Numbered from the stretch's first letter, positions 17,249 to 26,380 are shown. The stretch is 42,594 nt of DNA from CBCPNA01 sp965120415 (GCA_965120415.1 CBCPNA010000024.1:1-42594); one strand, 5' to 3'. A program made the numbers and translations. Notes: generated by a model not told the origin, from the sequence alone.

Positions 17249-18655
17249 TTACTTTTCTTTTTTTATATATTTTTTTATTTCAAAATAGTCATACTTGCAA
17301 TTATTCAAAATTTCAAAATTTATAGAAATATTACATTTATCTTTTATATTTTTTATATACGTATCTTTTTTTAAAGAGTTTATTATTTCTTTATTTGCGC
17401 ATATTTCTATATACTTATAATTAGCGCTAGATGCTATAGAAAGCAGGTTATTTGCTATTTTATTTAGCAAATATTTTTCATTTTTTATCCTGCCTTGCCC
17501 GTCGCAGCAGATGCAAGGCTTTGTTAACATATCATCGTTAGATTTTGTTGTCTTTTTTCTTGTTATAGTCATTATCCAATATTTATCTATAGGGTTTAAA
17601 AATACTGGCTTTTTATCTTCTGATATAAACTTTTGCATTTCTTTAAATATTGTATCTTTATATTCTTTATTTTGCATATCTATAAAGTCTATCAAAATAA
17701 GCCCTGATAAATTACGTAGTCTTATTTGTTTTGATATTTCATAAGCAGCTTCTAAGTTTGTTTTTAGTATCATCTTTTCATAATCTTTTTTAATATTTTT
17801 GCCGGTATTTATATCTATAACATGCATGGCCTCAAAGCTTTCTATAATCAAAAAGCCCCCACATTTAAGCCATACTTTTTTATTAAAAATTTTATCTAGT
17901 TGGCTTTCTATATCATATATTTCAAATATAGGGGTATTTTGGTTATAAAGCTTTATATTACTAAAAATGTTTTTTTGCTTTAAATTTTTATAATAATTTT
18001 CATTATTTACAATAACTTCATCTTGTTTATTTAAAAAATCTTGTATCATTATTTCTGCTTTATTTTTAGCAAAAAATATTGTTTGTGGAGCATTTTTTGC
18101 TTTAAAATTTTTTATATATTCTGCCTTTTTTACTAAATATAAAATTTCTTTTATTATAGCATCTTTCGGCGCATTTTTGCTATTTGTTCTTAAAACAATA
18201 CCATAATCTGGGGGCAAAACATCAGCCACCATTTTTTCTAATTCTCCCAAATTATTTGTATCATTTTCTATTCTTTTAGAAAATTTTATATAGCTTTCAT
18301 CTAAAATAATAATACAATATTTGCCCTCTAGGCTAAGCTTACTTGTAACGCTAAAGCCCTTTAAAGAGGTACTTTCTTTTTCTATTTGTACCAAAATTTC
18401 ATCACCTGTTTTAATATTTAAATTAGCTATATTTTTTTGCTTTCTATCGGTAATATCTAAAAAAGCGCTTTTTTTATCACCTATGTTTAAAAATATAAAT
18501 TTATTTTTTAATATTTTTAAAACTTTAGCTATTATTATATCTCCGACATTAAATTTTACCTTTTCTTCAAAAAGTATTTCTTTTAATACTCCATCTTCTA
18601 AAAGGGCTATCCTTTCATAATTAAACATAGCATCTATAATAACTTGTTTTTTCAT
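17249..18655 (-). CDS. rng: Ribonuclease G/E family endoribonuclease
   Basis: 468 residues: an S1 RNA-binding domain in the first ~110 residues (VGDIIIAKVLKILKNKFIFLNIG), then the RNase E/G catalytic domain with catalytic aspartates in MHVIDINTGKN and LILIDFIDM, and a zinc-link region CICCDGQGR. It lacks the long RNase E scaffold tail, so it is RNase G-like, with roles in rRNA and mRNA processing. ATG behind AGAGGTAAAT. In many Clostridia rplU follows this gene; here it does not. The long upstream leader region is described separately. Confidence 0.93.
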   Translation of the reverse strand: MKKQVIIDAMFNYERIALLEDGVLKEILFEEKVKFNVGDIIIAKVLKILKNKFIFLNIGDKKSAFLDITDRKQKNIANLNIKTGDEILVQIEKESTSLKGFSVTSKLSLEGKYCIIILDESYIKFSKRIENDTNNLGELEKMVADVLPPDYGIVLRTNSKNAPKDAIIKEILYLVKKAEYIKNFKAKNAPQTIFFAKNKAEIMIQDFLNKQDEVIVNNENYYKNLKQKNIFSNIKLYNQNTPIFEIYDIESQLDKIFNKKVWLKCGGFLIIESFEAMHVIDINTGKNIKKDYEKMILKTNLEAAYEISKQIRLRNLSGLILIDFIDMQNKEYKDTIFKEMQKFISEDKKPVFLNPIDKYWIMTITRKKTTKSNDDMLTKPCICCDGQGRIKNEKYLLNKIANNLLSIASSANYKYIEICANKEIINSLKKDTYIKNIKDKCNISINFEILNNCKYDYFEIKKYIKKEK

Positions 18656-18717
18656 AAAATTTACCTCTGTTTTATAAGCTTGTAATACTATTTGCTTTTA
18701 GCTTAATGTGTATTCAT

Positions 18718-18741
18718 AAAAAAAAGACGCTAAAGAGCGTC
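18718..18741 (-). terminator. Terminator (T2) just upstream of rng
   Basis: On the minus strand GACGCT, a 4-base loop, AGCGTC, then eight T. It lies about 60 bp before the rng start and about 30 bp after promoter P2, so it could attenuate rng transcription. Confidence 0.8.
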
Positions 18742-18775
18742 ATTAAAATGTTCATGTTAATATTTATATATTATA

Positions 18776-18804
18776 ATTATATATCTTTTATTTTTATTTG
18801 TCAA
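18776..18804 (-). promoter_or_regulatory. Consensus promoter (P2) of rng
   Basis: On the minus strand TTGACA (18804-18799), exactly 17 bases, TATAAT (18781-18776): a perfect sigma-A consensus. Expected start is near 18769, only about 30 bases before terminator T2. Confidence 0.8.
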
Positions 18805-18811
18805 GCATTTA

Positions 18812-18847
18812 ATTTTGCAATAAGAAAAAATTTTACAATAAGAAAAA
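18812..18847. repeat. Short tandem duplication beside terminator T1
   Basis: Two adjacent 18-bp copies of ATTTT(G/A)CAATAAGAAAAA on the plus strand, between P2 and the T1 hairpin. Significance is unknown. Confidence 0.6.
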
Positions 18848-18870
18848 GGAAATCTAAAAGACTTCCTTTT
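18838..18870 (-). terminator. Intrinsic terminator (T1) of the candidate RNA
   Basis: On the minus strand AAAAGGAA / TTCCTTTT (inner pairs GTC with GAT), then a T-rich run TTTTTCTTATT. It ends the transcript started at P1. Confidence 0.7.
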
Positions 18871-19173
18871 AAGATAATTTACTAAAATTAATTTTAGCTA
18901 TAAACGGTTAACCTTTTAATAATGCTTAATCTCATTAAATGAGCGGGCTTTTAACATTATTAATAATCAAATTTTTATGAAAAATTGCTTTTAAAAAACT
19001 GCTTTTTTAACTCTCTACATTTCTATTTTATAAGGTGTTTAAAGATTAATATTAGTAAATTTTATTCTAGTATTTTCTCACATAAAATACGTATAAATAA
19101 AATATAAATATGCGCAATATAAATATTAGAAAAGATAAAAATACCTTTCTAAAAAACAATAATTATTGTTTAT
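18838..19173 (-). ncRNA. Candidate ~330-nt non-coding RNA between scpB and rng
   Basis: Starts at promoter P1 and ends at terminator T1, and has no reading frame with a ribosome binding site. Local structure is abundant on the minus strand: AACAATAATTATTGTT near the 5' end, GTATTTT/AAAATAC, CTCATTTAATGAG preceded by AGCCCG, and CTAAAATTAATTTTAG near the 3' end. It does not look like RNase P, tmRNA, SRP RNA or a T-box. A second promoter and terminator lie between it and rng, so it is more likely a separate RNA than only an rng leader. Confidence 0.4.
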
Positions 19174-19179
19174 GGATAT

Positions 19180-19208
19180 ATATTAACATAAATCCCAAAA
19201 TTTGTCAA
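19180..19208 (-). promoter_or_regulatory. Near-consensus promoter (P1), extended -10
   Basis: On the minus strand TTGACA (19208-19203), 17 bases, TAATAT (19185-19180), with TG one base before the -10. It lies just beyond the scpB stop codon. Confidence 0.75.
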
Positions 19209-19270
19209 TACACTTTTGTAATTTTTTTCCAAATAATAGTTTTTATATTTTTAAAAAATATTCTACATTT

Positions 19271-19780
19271 TTAAGCATTGTTAACCAAATTTGCTAATTC
19301 TTCTATAGAAGATAACCCAAAATATTTAAAAAATTCATCTGTTGTACCAAAAATGATAGGTTTACCTACTATATCTAGCCTGCCCTTTTCTTCTATTAAA
19401 TTATATTTTATAAGGGTGTTTACACAGTGATCTGAATTAACCCCTCTTATCCCCTCTATTTGTGCTTTTGTTATAGGTTGTTTATAGGCTATAATAGCAA
19501 GCGTTTCTAGCACTGGTTTAGAAATTTTGATTTGACCTTTTTCTCCAAAAATGCTTTTAAGATAAGGAAAGTATTCAGGGTTTGTACATAACTGTACTTT
19601 ATCTTCTATTTCTATTATTTTTATACCTCTGTTAGCGTTTTCATATTCTGCTTTTAAAGATAATATAATGCTTTTTGTTTCTTTTTCATCTTTATTTATA
19701 GCTTTAGCAATTTCTTTTATAAAAATAGCATCGCCGCTAGCAAATAAAATAGCCTCTATAATATTTTTGTATTTATCCAT
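19271..19780 (-). CDS. scpB: Segregation and condensation protein B
   Basis: Winged-helix kleisin-associated subunit that joins ScpA and SMC in the condensin complex organising the nucleoid. 169 residues, slightly short. Typical stretches are IIEAILFASGDAIFIKEIA, YKQPITKAQIEGIRGVNSDHCVNTLIKYNLIEEKGRLD and the C-terminal FFKYFGLSSIEELA. Its ATG lies 8 bases inside the end of scpA. Confidence 0.95.
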   Translation of the reverse strand: MDKYKNIIEAILFASGDAIFIKEIAKAINKDEKETKSIILSLKAEYENANRGIKIIEIEDKVQLCTNPEYFPYLKSIFGEKGQIKISKPVLETLAIIAYKQPITKAQIEGIRGVNSDHCVNTLIKYNLIEEKGRLDIVGKPIIFGTTDEFFKYFGLSSIEELANLVNNA

Positions 19781-20537
19781 CTTTATCGCCCTTTAAAATA
19801 ATTATTTCATCAAACATATCTTCTTGTACAATTTTTATGTTTTTAAGCTTGGTAAGCTCTAATATAGCAAGAAATGTAACGATAACCTCTTCTTTAGAAC
19901 GGCTTTTGTCTATTATTTTATTAAAATTAAGCCTTTCGTTTAAATATATTAAATCTTTAATATAAGCTATTTTGTCGTTTATATTGTATAAAGATTTGCG
20001 TATAGAATTAAAGCTGCTTCTTATTTTATCTGTTTTTAAATCTTTTATTTTTAATAAATTTTCAAAAATATTATGTAGTGTTTTTAAATCGATATCTTTT
20101 AATATTTCTTTTAAATCAATATTATCTTGTTTAATTTTAACATAATCTATAAAATTTGTATCTTGTTTTTTAAAAAAAGCCTTTTGCGCAAATACTTCTC
20201 TTTCTGAAAGCTTTTCTGCTATAGTTTTATATTTTTTATATTCTATAAGCTTTTGTACAAGCTCTTCTTTTTCTTCTTCTTGCTGTTTTAGCTCTTCTTT
20301 ATTTTCTGGTTTTGGCAAAAGCAATTTTGATTTTATATGCAAAAGAGTTGCCGCCATTAATATAAACTCGCTCATTTCTTCAAGGCTTGCTTTATCTAGC
20401 TTACTTATATATCTTAAATAATCGTCTGTAAGCCTTGCTATAGGTATATTATATATATCTATTTTGCTCTTTTCTATAAGCTTTAAAAGCAAATCTAAAG
20501 GCCCTTCAAAAACTTCTAATTTAATTTCTATACTCAT
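19773..20537 (-). CDS. scpA: Segregation and condensation protein A
   Basis: The kleisin subunit that bridges the SMC heads. The N-terminal EVFEGPLDLLLKLIEKSKIDIYNIPIA is the family signature, followed by LLHIKSKLLLPKP; the C-terminus VIVTFLAILELTKL is the SMC-head winged-helix region. 254 residues. The ATG follows the stop of the upstream membrane-protein gene by one base and has no obvious ribosome binding site, implying translational coupling. Confidence 0.95.
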   Translation of the reverse strand: MSIEIKLEVFEGPLDLLLKLIEKSKIDIYNIPIARLTDDYLRYISKLDKASLEEMSEFILMAATLLHIKSKLLLPKPENKEELKQQEEEKEELVQKLIEYKKYKTIAEKLSEREVFAQKAFFKKQDTNFIDYVKIKQDNIDLKEILKDIDLKTLHNIFENLLKIKDLKTDKIRSSFNSIRKSLYNINDKIAYIKDLIYLNERLNFNKIIDKSRSKEEVIVTFLAILELTKLKNIKIVQEDMFDEIIILKGDKDG

Positions 20538-20538
20538 A

Positions 20539-21123
20539 TTATTTTACAAACACTAAATATGCATTAATCAAATTTTCTAAAAAATCTAAAATTACATCTA
20601 AAAATTTACCCAAATACCCCATTACCAAAAGCAAAAATATTAAAATCCTTATTGTATTTTCATATTGGATATATTTTATAGAGTTATTAGGCTTTAGCAT
20701 ATTTTTTAAAAGCTTTTCTCCATCTAAAGGGTAAATAGGTATAAAATTAAATATAGCTAAAGATAAATTAAGATTTGCTATAAAATAAAAGCCATACCAA
20801 ATAAAAGTTAAATTGTAAAATAAAATAGCAAAAACTATGTTTACTATAATAGGCACCAAGTAAACTATAAAAACTCCAGCTTTTTTATTTTTATAATACA
20901 CAGAATTTGTTTCTACGGGCTTTCCAAAGCCGTATCCAAAAAAGAACATAATTATAAAGCCTATTGGGTCTATATATTTAAAAATATTAAAAGTTAGTTG
21001 TTTTTTATTTTTTATTGTTTTGTCCCCTAAACAATGCGAGGCTAAAGCTTTAGAAAACTCATGCAAGCTTATAGCTATAATAATGCCTAAAGCCATTATT
21101 AAATATGGTATAATAATTTGCAT
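20539..21123 (-). CDS. Site-2 protease (M50) family membrane protein, altered zinc motif
   Basis: 194 residues with about five hydrophobic segments. The layout matches small site-2 protease homologues next to scpA in Clostridia: HEFSKALASHCLGD near residue 21, DPIGFIIMFFFGYGFGKPV in the middle, and FNFIPIYPLDGEKLL with the third metal ligand Asp. The usual HEXXH is HEFSK: the second histidine is a lysine. Proteolysis is therefore doubtful unless His30 or another residue substitutes. ATG behind AAAGGAAA; it precedes scpA with no gap. Confidence 0.82.
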   Translation of the reverse strand: MQIIIPYLIMALGIIIAISLHEFSKALASHCLGDKTIKNKKQLTFNIFKYIDPIGFIIMFFFGYGFGKPVETNSVYYKNKKAGVFIVYLVPIIVNIVFAILFYNLTFIWYGFYFIANLNLSLAIFNFIPIYPLDGEKLLKNMLKPNNSIKYIQYENTIRILIFLLLVMGYLGKFLDVILDFLENLINAYLVFVK

Positions 21124-21140
21124 TACATATTTTCCTTTCT

Positions 21141-23309
21141 TTAATTTTGAACTCTTTTAAACAATTTTTCTATTTCGTATTTAGTCATTTTTATGATAGT
21201 TGGGCGACCATGTGGGCAATTAAAAGGGTTTTCTAGTGTTAAAAGCTGCTCTATTAGCGCTTTTGCCTCTATATAGCTTAATCTGTTGTTAGCTTTAACC
21301 GCCTTTTTACAACTCATGCTAATTATTTTTTCTATTTTTAAATCATATATGTTAGAAATATCTTTATCCATAATAATATCCAAAACTTCTATAAAAAATT
21401 TAGGCTCTACCGGGCTTTTAAAAATAAAAGGTACTTCAGATACGCAATATAAGCTTGGCTCTAGCTGTTCTATAGTAAAGCCAAATTCTGACAGTAGGTT
21501 AAAATTTTGCTCTATAGCTATTTTTTCATTTTCAGAAACATTTATTACAAAAGGTTCAAAAAGACGCTGTTTTGCTATTTTTTGTTCTTTAAAGCTTTTT
21601 ATATATTGTTCATAAATTATCTTTTCATGAGCAGAATGCTGATCTATTAAAAATATTTCGTTATTTTGCTCTACTAACCAATAAGTGTTAAAAAATTGCC
21701 CAACTATTTTATAATCTTTAAAAAAATCATTTCTTTTAAAATTATTATTTTTGTTATTATCTTGCTTATTATTTTCTCCATATTTTGTTATATTATTTAA
21801 ATCATCTTTATCTGTAGGGCTAAAAGGCTCTTCTTTAACCAAAAAAGCTCCAAAAGTCGTATTATCGCTGTTGTTATTATAAGCATTATTATTTGTATCG
21901 TATGTAAAATTTTCAGCAAAATCTTTTTGCTTATTATCAAAAGCTGTATCGTATGTAAAATTTTTAGGAAAATCTTCTTTATTATTATCTAAAGCTGTAT
22001 CATATGTAAAATTTTTAGGAAAATCTTCTTTATTATCATCTAAAGCTGCATCGTATGTAAAATTTTTAGCAAAATCTTCTTTATTATTATCGAAAGTATT
22101 TATATCTTTTTTATGCTTATCTATATTTTTTAAATCAAAATCTTTATTATTAAATAAATAATCGTATAAAACATCTTCTTCTATTAAACCTTCTTGTAAA
22201 TCTTCTTGTATTGGTTGCTGTGCATTTTGGGCTTTAATAGTTGTTTGCTCTATATTATCTATTTTTTGTTTTTTTATAGGGGTTATAGGCTTAGTTAAAG
22301 ACACCTCTGGTATCAAAACTTGCTCTTTTAATACTTTTAAAACAGCATTTTTAATAAATTCAAAAATAAATATATCATCTTCAAAACGCACTTCAAGCTT
22401 GGTAGGATGGACATTTACATCAACTATATTTTGCCCCCTATCAAGGTTAAGAACATATATAGGAAATTTGTTAATCATTATTCTATCGCCGTAAGCCTCT
22501 TCTATAGCCTTTTTTATAACATCACTTTTTATATATCTACCATCTAAAAAAAAATTTTGATAATTTCTATTACCTCTTGACATTTCTGGAAGTGCTATAA
22601 GCCCTGTTAGCTTATAGCCCTCCTTTTCTTCTTGTAGATATACCATCTTTTTAGCTATTTCTTTTCCGTATATATTAAGAACAGTTTTTTTAATATCGTC
22701 TGTAGCAAAAGTGTTCATTATTATAGAATTATTGTTTATGTATTTAAAAGATATTTCTTTATGCCCAAGCGCTAACCTATTTACTATTTCAGAAATATAT
22801 GTACCTTCAACTGATGCTTTTTTTAAAAACTTTCTTCTAACTGGTATATTAAAAAATACATCTTGAATAATAAAAGTTGTGCCAACAAGCGTTTCTTTTT
22901 CTTCTTGTTTTATAAATTTGCCCCCTTCTATCACAAATTTTGTGCCTAAAGTATCATCTTTAGTTTTTGTTATAAGGGTGACTTTAGCTATAGATGCTAT
23001 GCTCGCAAGCGCCTCTCCCCTAAAGCCTAATGTGGATATAGTGTCTAAATCTTTTTCATTTGATATTTTGCTTGTAGAGTGCCTTAAAAAGGCTGTTTTT
23101 ATTTGTTCTTTTTTTATACCGGTGCCGTTATCTGTAATTTTTATAAAGCTTATACCACCGTTTTTTATCTCTATAACAATTTCTGTTGCTAAAGCATCTA
23201 TAGAATTTTCGATAAGCTCTTTAACTATAGATGCTGGCCTTTCTATAACTTCGCCTGCGGCAATTTTGTTTATAAGGTTATCTTCTAATAATTTTATTTC
23301 TTTATTCAA
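21141..23309 (-). CDS. mutL: DNA mismatch repair protein MutL
   Basis: 722 residues. The N-terminal GHKL ATPase has ELIENSIDA, ITDNGTGI and GFRGEALASI; the C-terminal dimerisation/endonuclease domain has IDQHSAHEKIIYEQ, SCKKAVKAN and CPHGRPT, so it belongs to the nicking MutL type of organisms without MutH. The linker (about residues 350-530) is Asn/Asp-rich and contains four 17-residue repeats. The start is TTG behind GAAAGGAATT. It follows mutS by 36 bp. Confidence 0.96.
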   Translation of the reverse strand: MNKEIKLLEDNLINKIAAGEVIERPASIVKELIENSIDALATEIVIEIKNGGISFIKITDNGTGIKKEQIKTAFLRHSTSKISNEKDLDTISTLGFRGEALASIASIAKVTLITKTKDDTLGTKFVIEGGKFIKQEEKETLVGTTFIIQDVFFNIPVRRKFLKKASVEGTYISEIVNRLALGHKEISFKYINNNSIIMNTFATDDIKKTVLNIYGKEIAKKMVYLQEEKEGYKLTGLIALPEMSRGNRNYQNFFLDGRYIKSDVIKKAIEEAYGDRIMINKFPIYVLNLDRGQNIVDVNVHPTKLEVRFEDDIFIFEFIKNAVLKVLKEQVLIPEVSLTKPITPIKKQKIDNIEQTTIKAQNAQQPIQEDLQEGLIEEDVLYDYLFNNKDFDLKNIDKHKKDINTFDNNKEDFAKNFTYDAALDDNKEDFPKNFTYDTALDNNKEDFPKNFTYDTAFDNKQKDFAENFTYDTNNNAYNNNSDNTTFGAFLVKEEPFSPTDKDDLNNITKYGENNKQDNNKNNNFKRNDFFKDYKIVGQFFNTYWLVEQNNEIFLIDQHSAHEKIIYEQYIKSFKEQKIAKQRLFEPFVINVSENEKIAIEQNFNLLSEFGFTIEQLEPSLYCVSEVPFIFKSPVEPKFFIEVLDIIMDKDISNIYDLKIEKIISMSCKKAVKANNRLSYIEAKALIEQLLTLENPFNCPHGRPTIIKMTKYEIEKLFKRVQN
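21898..22101 (-). repeat. Four 51-bp in-frame repeats in the mutL linker
   Basis: Each unit encodes 17 residues of the form NKEDF(A/P)KNFTYDTALDN. The middle two are nearly identical, the outer two more diverged (KQKDFAENFTYD in the last), as expected for stepwise duplication. The repeats keep frame and lie in the flexible linker. Confidence 0.85.
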
Positions 23310-23345
23310 ACAAAAATTCCTTTCTATTTAAAATTAAAGCCAATA

Positions 23346-25973
23346 TTAAAGTTTTTCAAATCTAGATTTTAGGCTTAAAAGCTTGTTCATCGCCTCTATA
23401 GGGGTAATATCTTTTATATTTAAACCTTTTAGCTCTTTTGATATTTCATCTATAAAAAATACGTTTTTTTGCATTTTTGCATCATAGCTAAAATTTTCTA
23501 TATCGCTTTTTTCACTATATAGGCTGTTGTAGTTTGCCTCATTAATATTTAAAGCTTCTATAATTTCGTTTGCTCTTTCTATAACCTCATTAGGAAGTCC
23601 AGCCATTTTGGCAACATGTATACCATAGCTCCCTTTAGAGCTACCTCTTGCTATTTTTCTTATAAAAATAATTTCTCCATCTGTTTCTTTTATTTCTGAA
23701 TAATAGTTGTTGATACCTTCTATTTTACCTTCTAGCGCTGTTATTTCATGATAGTGGGTTGCAAATAAAGTCCTCGCACCTAATTTTTCTTTATCGGCTA
23801 TATATTCTAAAACAGACCACGCTATGCTAAGCCCATCAAATGTGCTTGTACCTCTGCCTATTTCATCCAAAATGAGTAGGCTTTTTTTTGTTGCATTATT
23901 TAATATGTTTGCAAGCTCACTCATTTCAACCATAAATGTGCTTTGCCCTGTTGCTAAATCGTCGCTTGCCCCAACTCTTGTAAATATTCTATCAACAAGC
24001 GATAGCTTAACGCTCCTTGCCGGAACAAAACAGCCTATCTGCGCCATCAAGACTATTAAAGCAACTTGCCTCATATATGTAGATTTACCTGCCATATTAG
24101 GTCCTGTAATTATAGCTAGCCTATTTAAATGTGTATCCAAAATAGTGTCATTAGGTATAAATTGTTCTTTTAATAAAGCCTCTACAACAGGATGCCTACC
24201 AAGCTCTATTTCTAAAGTGTTATCTTCATCTTCTATTATTTGTGGTCTTGTATAATTGTTTGTTTCAGCTACTTCAGCAAAAGAAAGTATACAATCTATT
24301 ATAGCTATATAATTAGCTACTAATTGTATCCTTTTTGTATTTTCTTCTAAAAAAGTTCTTAATTTGCAAAATTCTTCAAATTCTAGCTCGTTTACTTTTT
24401 CATCTGCTCCTAAAATTGTTTCTTCTATTTTTTTAAGCTTTTCTGTAACAAATCTTTCGCCGTTTACAAGAGTTTGCTTTCTTATATAATAATCTGGTAC
24501 TAGGCTTAAATTAACGTTTGTTACCTCTATATAATAGCCAAAAACTTTGTTAGATTTTACTTTTAGATTTTTGATGCCAGTCTTTTCTCTTTCTTCTAAT
24601 TCAAATTTAGAAAGCCAACTAGAGCCTTCTCTTTTGATTAAATGGAGCTTGTCTATTTCTTCATTAAAGCCTTTTTTTATAATATTACCTTCTTTAATGC
24701 TTGTTGCTGGCTCTTCTAAAATGGTATTTTCTATCTTTTCGTATAAATCTGAAAGTGAGTCAAAATCGCTTTCTATTTCTTTTAAAAAATCTACATCGCA
24801 GTCTTTTAAATATTTTTTAACATAAGATAAAGCTTTAAAGCTTACTTTTAATACATTTAAATCTTTTGGGGTAACTGTTTTAAAGCTTATTTTGGCAAGT
24901 AGCCTTTCTATATCTTTTATTTTGACCAAATGCTCTTTTAATTCTTCTTTTAGCATAGCATTATTTTTTAAAAACTCAACGCTATCAAGCCTTTTGTTAA
25001 TTTGCTCTTTATCTATTAGAGGTTCTTCTATCCACTTTCTTATAAGCCTTGCTCCCATAGGGGTTTTAGTTTTGTCTAGTATCCATAATAAAGATGCCTT
25101 TTTAGATTTGCCATTAATATTTTCAACTAATTCTAAATTACGCCTAGAAGATAAGTCTAAAAACATACAATCTTTGTAAGAATATGTTCTTATTTTTAAT
25201 ATATGAGAAATAAAAGTTTTTTGTGTTTCTTTTAAATACGAAAGTAAGGCTCCACAAACAGATATCAAAAGCTCATTTTTTTCTATATTAAAACAGCTTA
25301 GATTATTTATATTAAAATGATTTAATATAGTTTCTCTTGCTCCTTCTAGCTCAAAATAAATGCTTGAATAAGGGCAAACTTTAATATCAAAAATAGCTTG
25401 TATATCATAAGATAGGGTAAGCTTTTCACTTGCTATAATTTCGGCTGGCTTTAATTTTGCTATTTCGTCCATAATTTTAAACTTTTCATCTTTTTCAAAA
25501 TATGTTGTTAAAAATTCGCCTGTAGAAATATCACAAACTGCTAAAGAAAGACCTTTATTATTTTCAAAAATAGACATTATATAGTTGTTTTTATTAGCAT
25601 CTAATACATTTGTATCTAAAATAGTACCTGCGGTAATAATCCTTGTTACTTCTCTTTTAACAACACGCCCTAATGCCTCTTTTGGTGTTTCTGTTTGTTC
25701 ACAAATAGCAACTTTGTACCCTTTAGCTACAAGCCTTGCTATATACGTTTCAGCAGAATGATGAGGTACACCACACATATCAACTTTAAGCTGTTTGCCA
25801 TCTTTTTTACCACAAAACTTTTTTGTAAGGGTTATATCAAGCACCTCAACCGCCTTTAAAGCATCTTCAAAAAATAATTCATAAAAATCACCTAATCTAA
25901 AAAATAATAAGCAATCTTTGTGCTTTTCTTTAATTTCTAAATATTGATTTATCATTGGTGTATATTCAGTCAT
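23346..25973 (-). CDS. mutS: DNA mismatch repair protein MutS
   Basis: 875 residues, full length. The mismatch-binding N-terminus carries the Phe-Xaa-Glu motif in LLFFRLGDFYELFFEDA. The ATPase has Walker A ITGPNMAGKSTYMRQ (about residue 610), LATGQSTFMVEM, and Walker B LLILDEIGRGTSTFDG, followed by LFATHYHEI. Recognises mismatches and recruits MutL, encoded next. ATG behind GGAGGAAG. Confidence 0.98.
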   Translation of the reverse strand: MTEYTPMINQYLEIKEKHKDCLLFFRLGDFYELFFEDALKAVEVLDITLTKKFCGKKDGKQLKVDMCGVPHHSAETYIARLVAKGYKVAICEQTETPKEALGRVVKREVTRIITAGTILDTNVLDANKNNYIMSIFENNKGLSLAVCDISTGEFLTTYFEKDEKFKIMDEIAKLKPAEIIASEKLTLSYDIQAIFDIKVCPYSSIYFELEGARETILNHFNINNLSCFNIEKNELLISVCGALLSYLKETQKTFISHILKIRTYSYKDCMFLDLSSRRNLELVENINGKSKKASLLWILDKTKTPMGARLIRKWIEEPLIDKEQINKRLDSVEFLKNNAMLKEELKEHLVKIKDIERLLAKISFKTVTPKDLNVLKVSFKALSYVKKYLKDCDVDFLKEIESDFDSLSDLYEKIENTILEEPATSIKEGNIIKKGFNEEIDKLHLIKREGSSWLSKFELEEREKTGIKNLKVKSNKVFGYYIEVTNVNLSLVPDYYIRKQTLVNGERFVTEKLKKIEETILGADEKVNELEFEEFCKLRTFLEENTKRIQLVANYIAIIDCILSFAEVAETNNYTRPQIIEDEDNTLEIELGRHPVVEALLKEQFIPNDTILDTHLNRLAIITGPNMAGKSTYMRQVALIVLMAQIGCFVPARSVKLSLVDRIFTRVGASDDLATGQSTFMVEMSELANILNNATKKSLLILDEIGRGTSTFDGLSIAWSVLEYIADKEKLGARTLFATHYHEITALEGKIEGINNYYSEIKETDGEIIFIRKIARGSSKGSYGIHVAKMAGLPNEVIERANEIIEALNINEANYNSLYSEKSDIENFSYDAKMQKNVFFIDEISKELKGLNIKDITPIEAMNKLLSLKSRFEKL

Positions 25974-25990
25974 TGCTTCCTCCTATAAAA

Positions 25991-26380
25991 TTAGCCTTTA
26001 GCATTTTTGCATCCGCCACATCCATCGCAACCTTCTTCTATTTTGCCATATATTGTATAATTTAAAATTTGTATTACATTTGAAACAAGCGTATTAAAAC
26101 TTTTTTCAGAAGTAAGAAAATCTGTAATAATTTTATTTTGGTTAATTTCTTTTATAAGGGTATTTAGCAATTTTTTTTGATTTTCATAATTTTCATCTTT
26201 TTTATTATTTAGCATTGCTAATTTGAACTGATTTTGTATTTCTTTATATTGCTTAAATTTATTAAAAGCATCGCTGTTAGATTCAAAAATATTTTTTGTT
26301 TCTAAAAATTTTTTACCTTCTTTTGTTTGTAATAAAAGATTTGCAAAATTTCTGGCTTCTGAAAAAATATTTTTATCCAT
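25991..26380 (-). CDS. YlbF/YmcA-family regulator with a C-terminal Cys cluster
   Basis: 129 residues, mostly helical. The pattern FSEARNFANLLLQTKEGKKFL ... FNKFKQYKEIQNQF fits the YlbF/YmcA family, whose Bacillus members form the Y-complex with YaaT, carry Fe-S clusters, and adjust RNase Y, sporulation and biofilm pathways. The C-terminus GCDGCGGCKN offers three closely spaced cysteines, consistent with a metal or Fe-S site. 18 bp before mutS. ATG behind AAGGAGT. Family assignment is moderately sure; function is inferred. Confidence 0.72.
   Translation of the reverse strand: MDKNIFSEARNFANLLLQTKEGKKFLETKNIFESNSDAFNKFKQYKEIQNQFKLAMLNNKKDENYENQKKLLNTLIKEINQNKIITDFLTSEKSFNTLVSNVIQILNYTIYGKIEEGCDGCGGCKNAKG

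Noticed and set aside
18715..18755. Leader peptide gene (ATG at 18755) running through terminator T2
   Set aside because: A 13-codon frame exists, but there is no ribosome binding site and the product is only hydrophobic residues encoded by the T-run.
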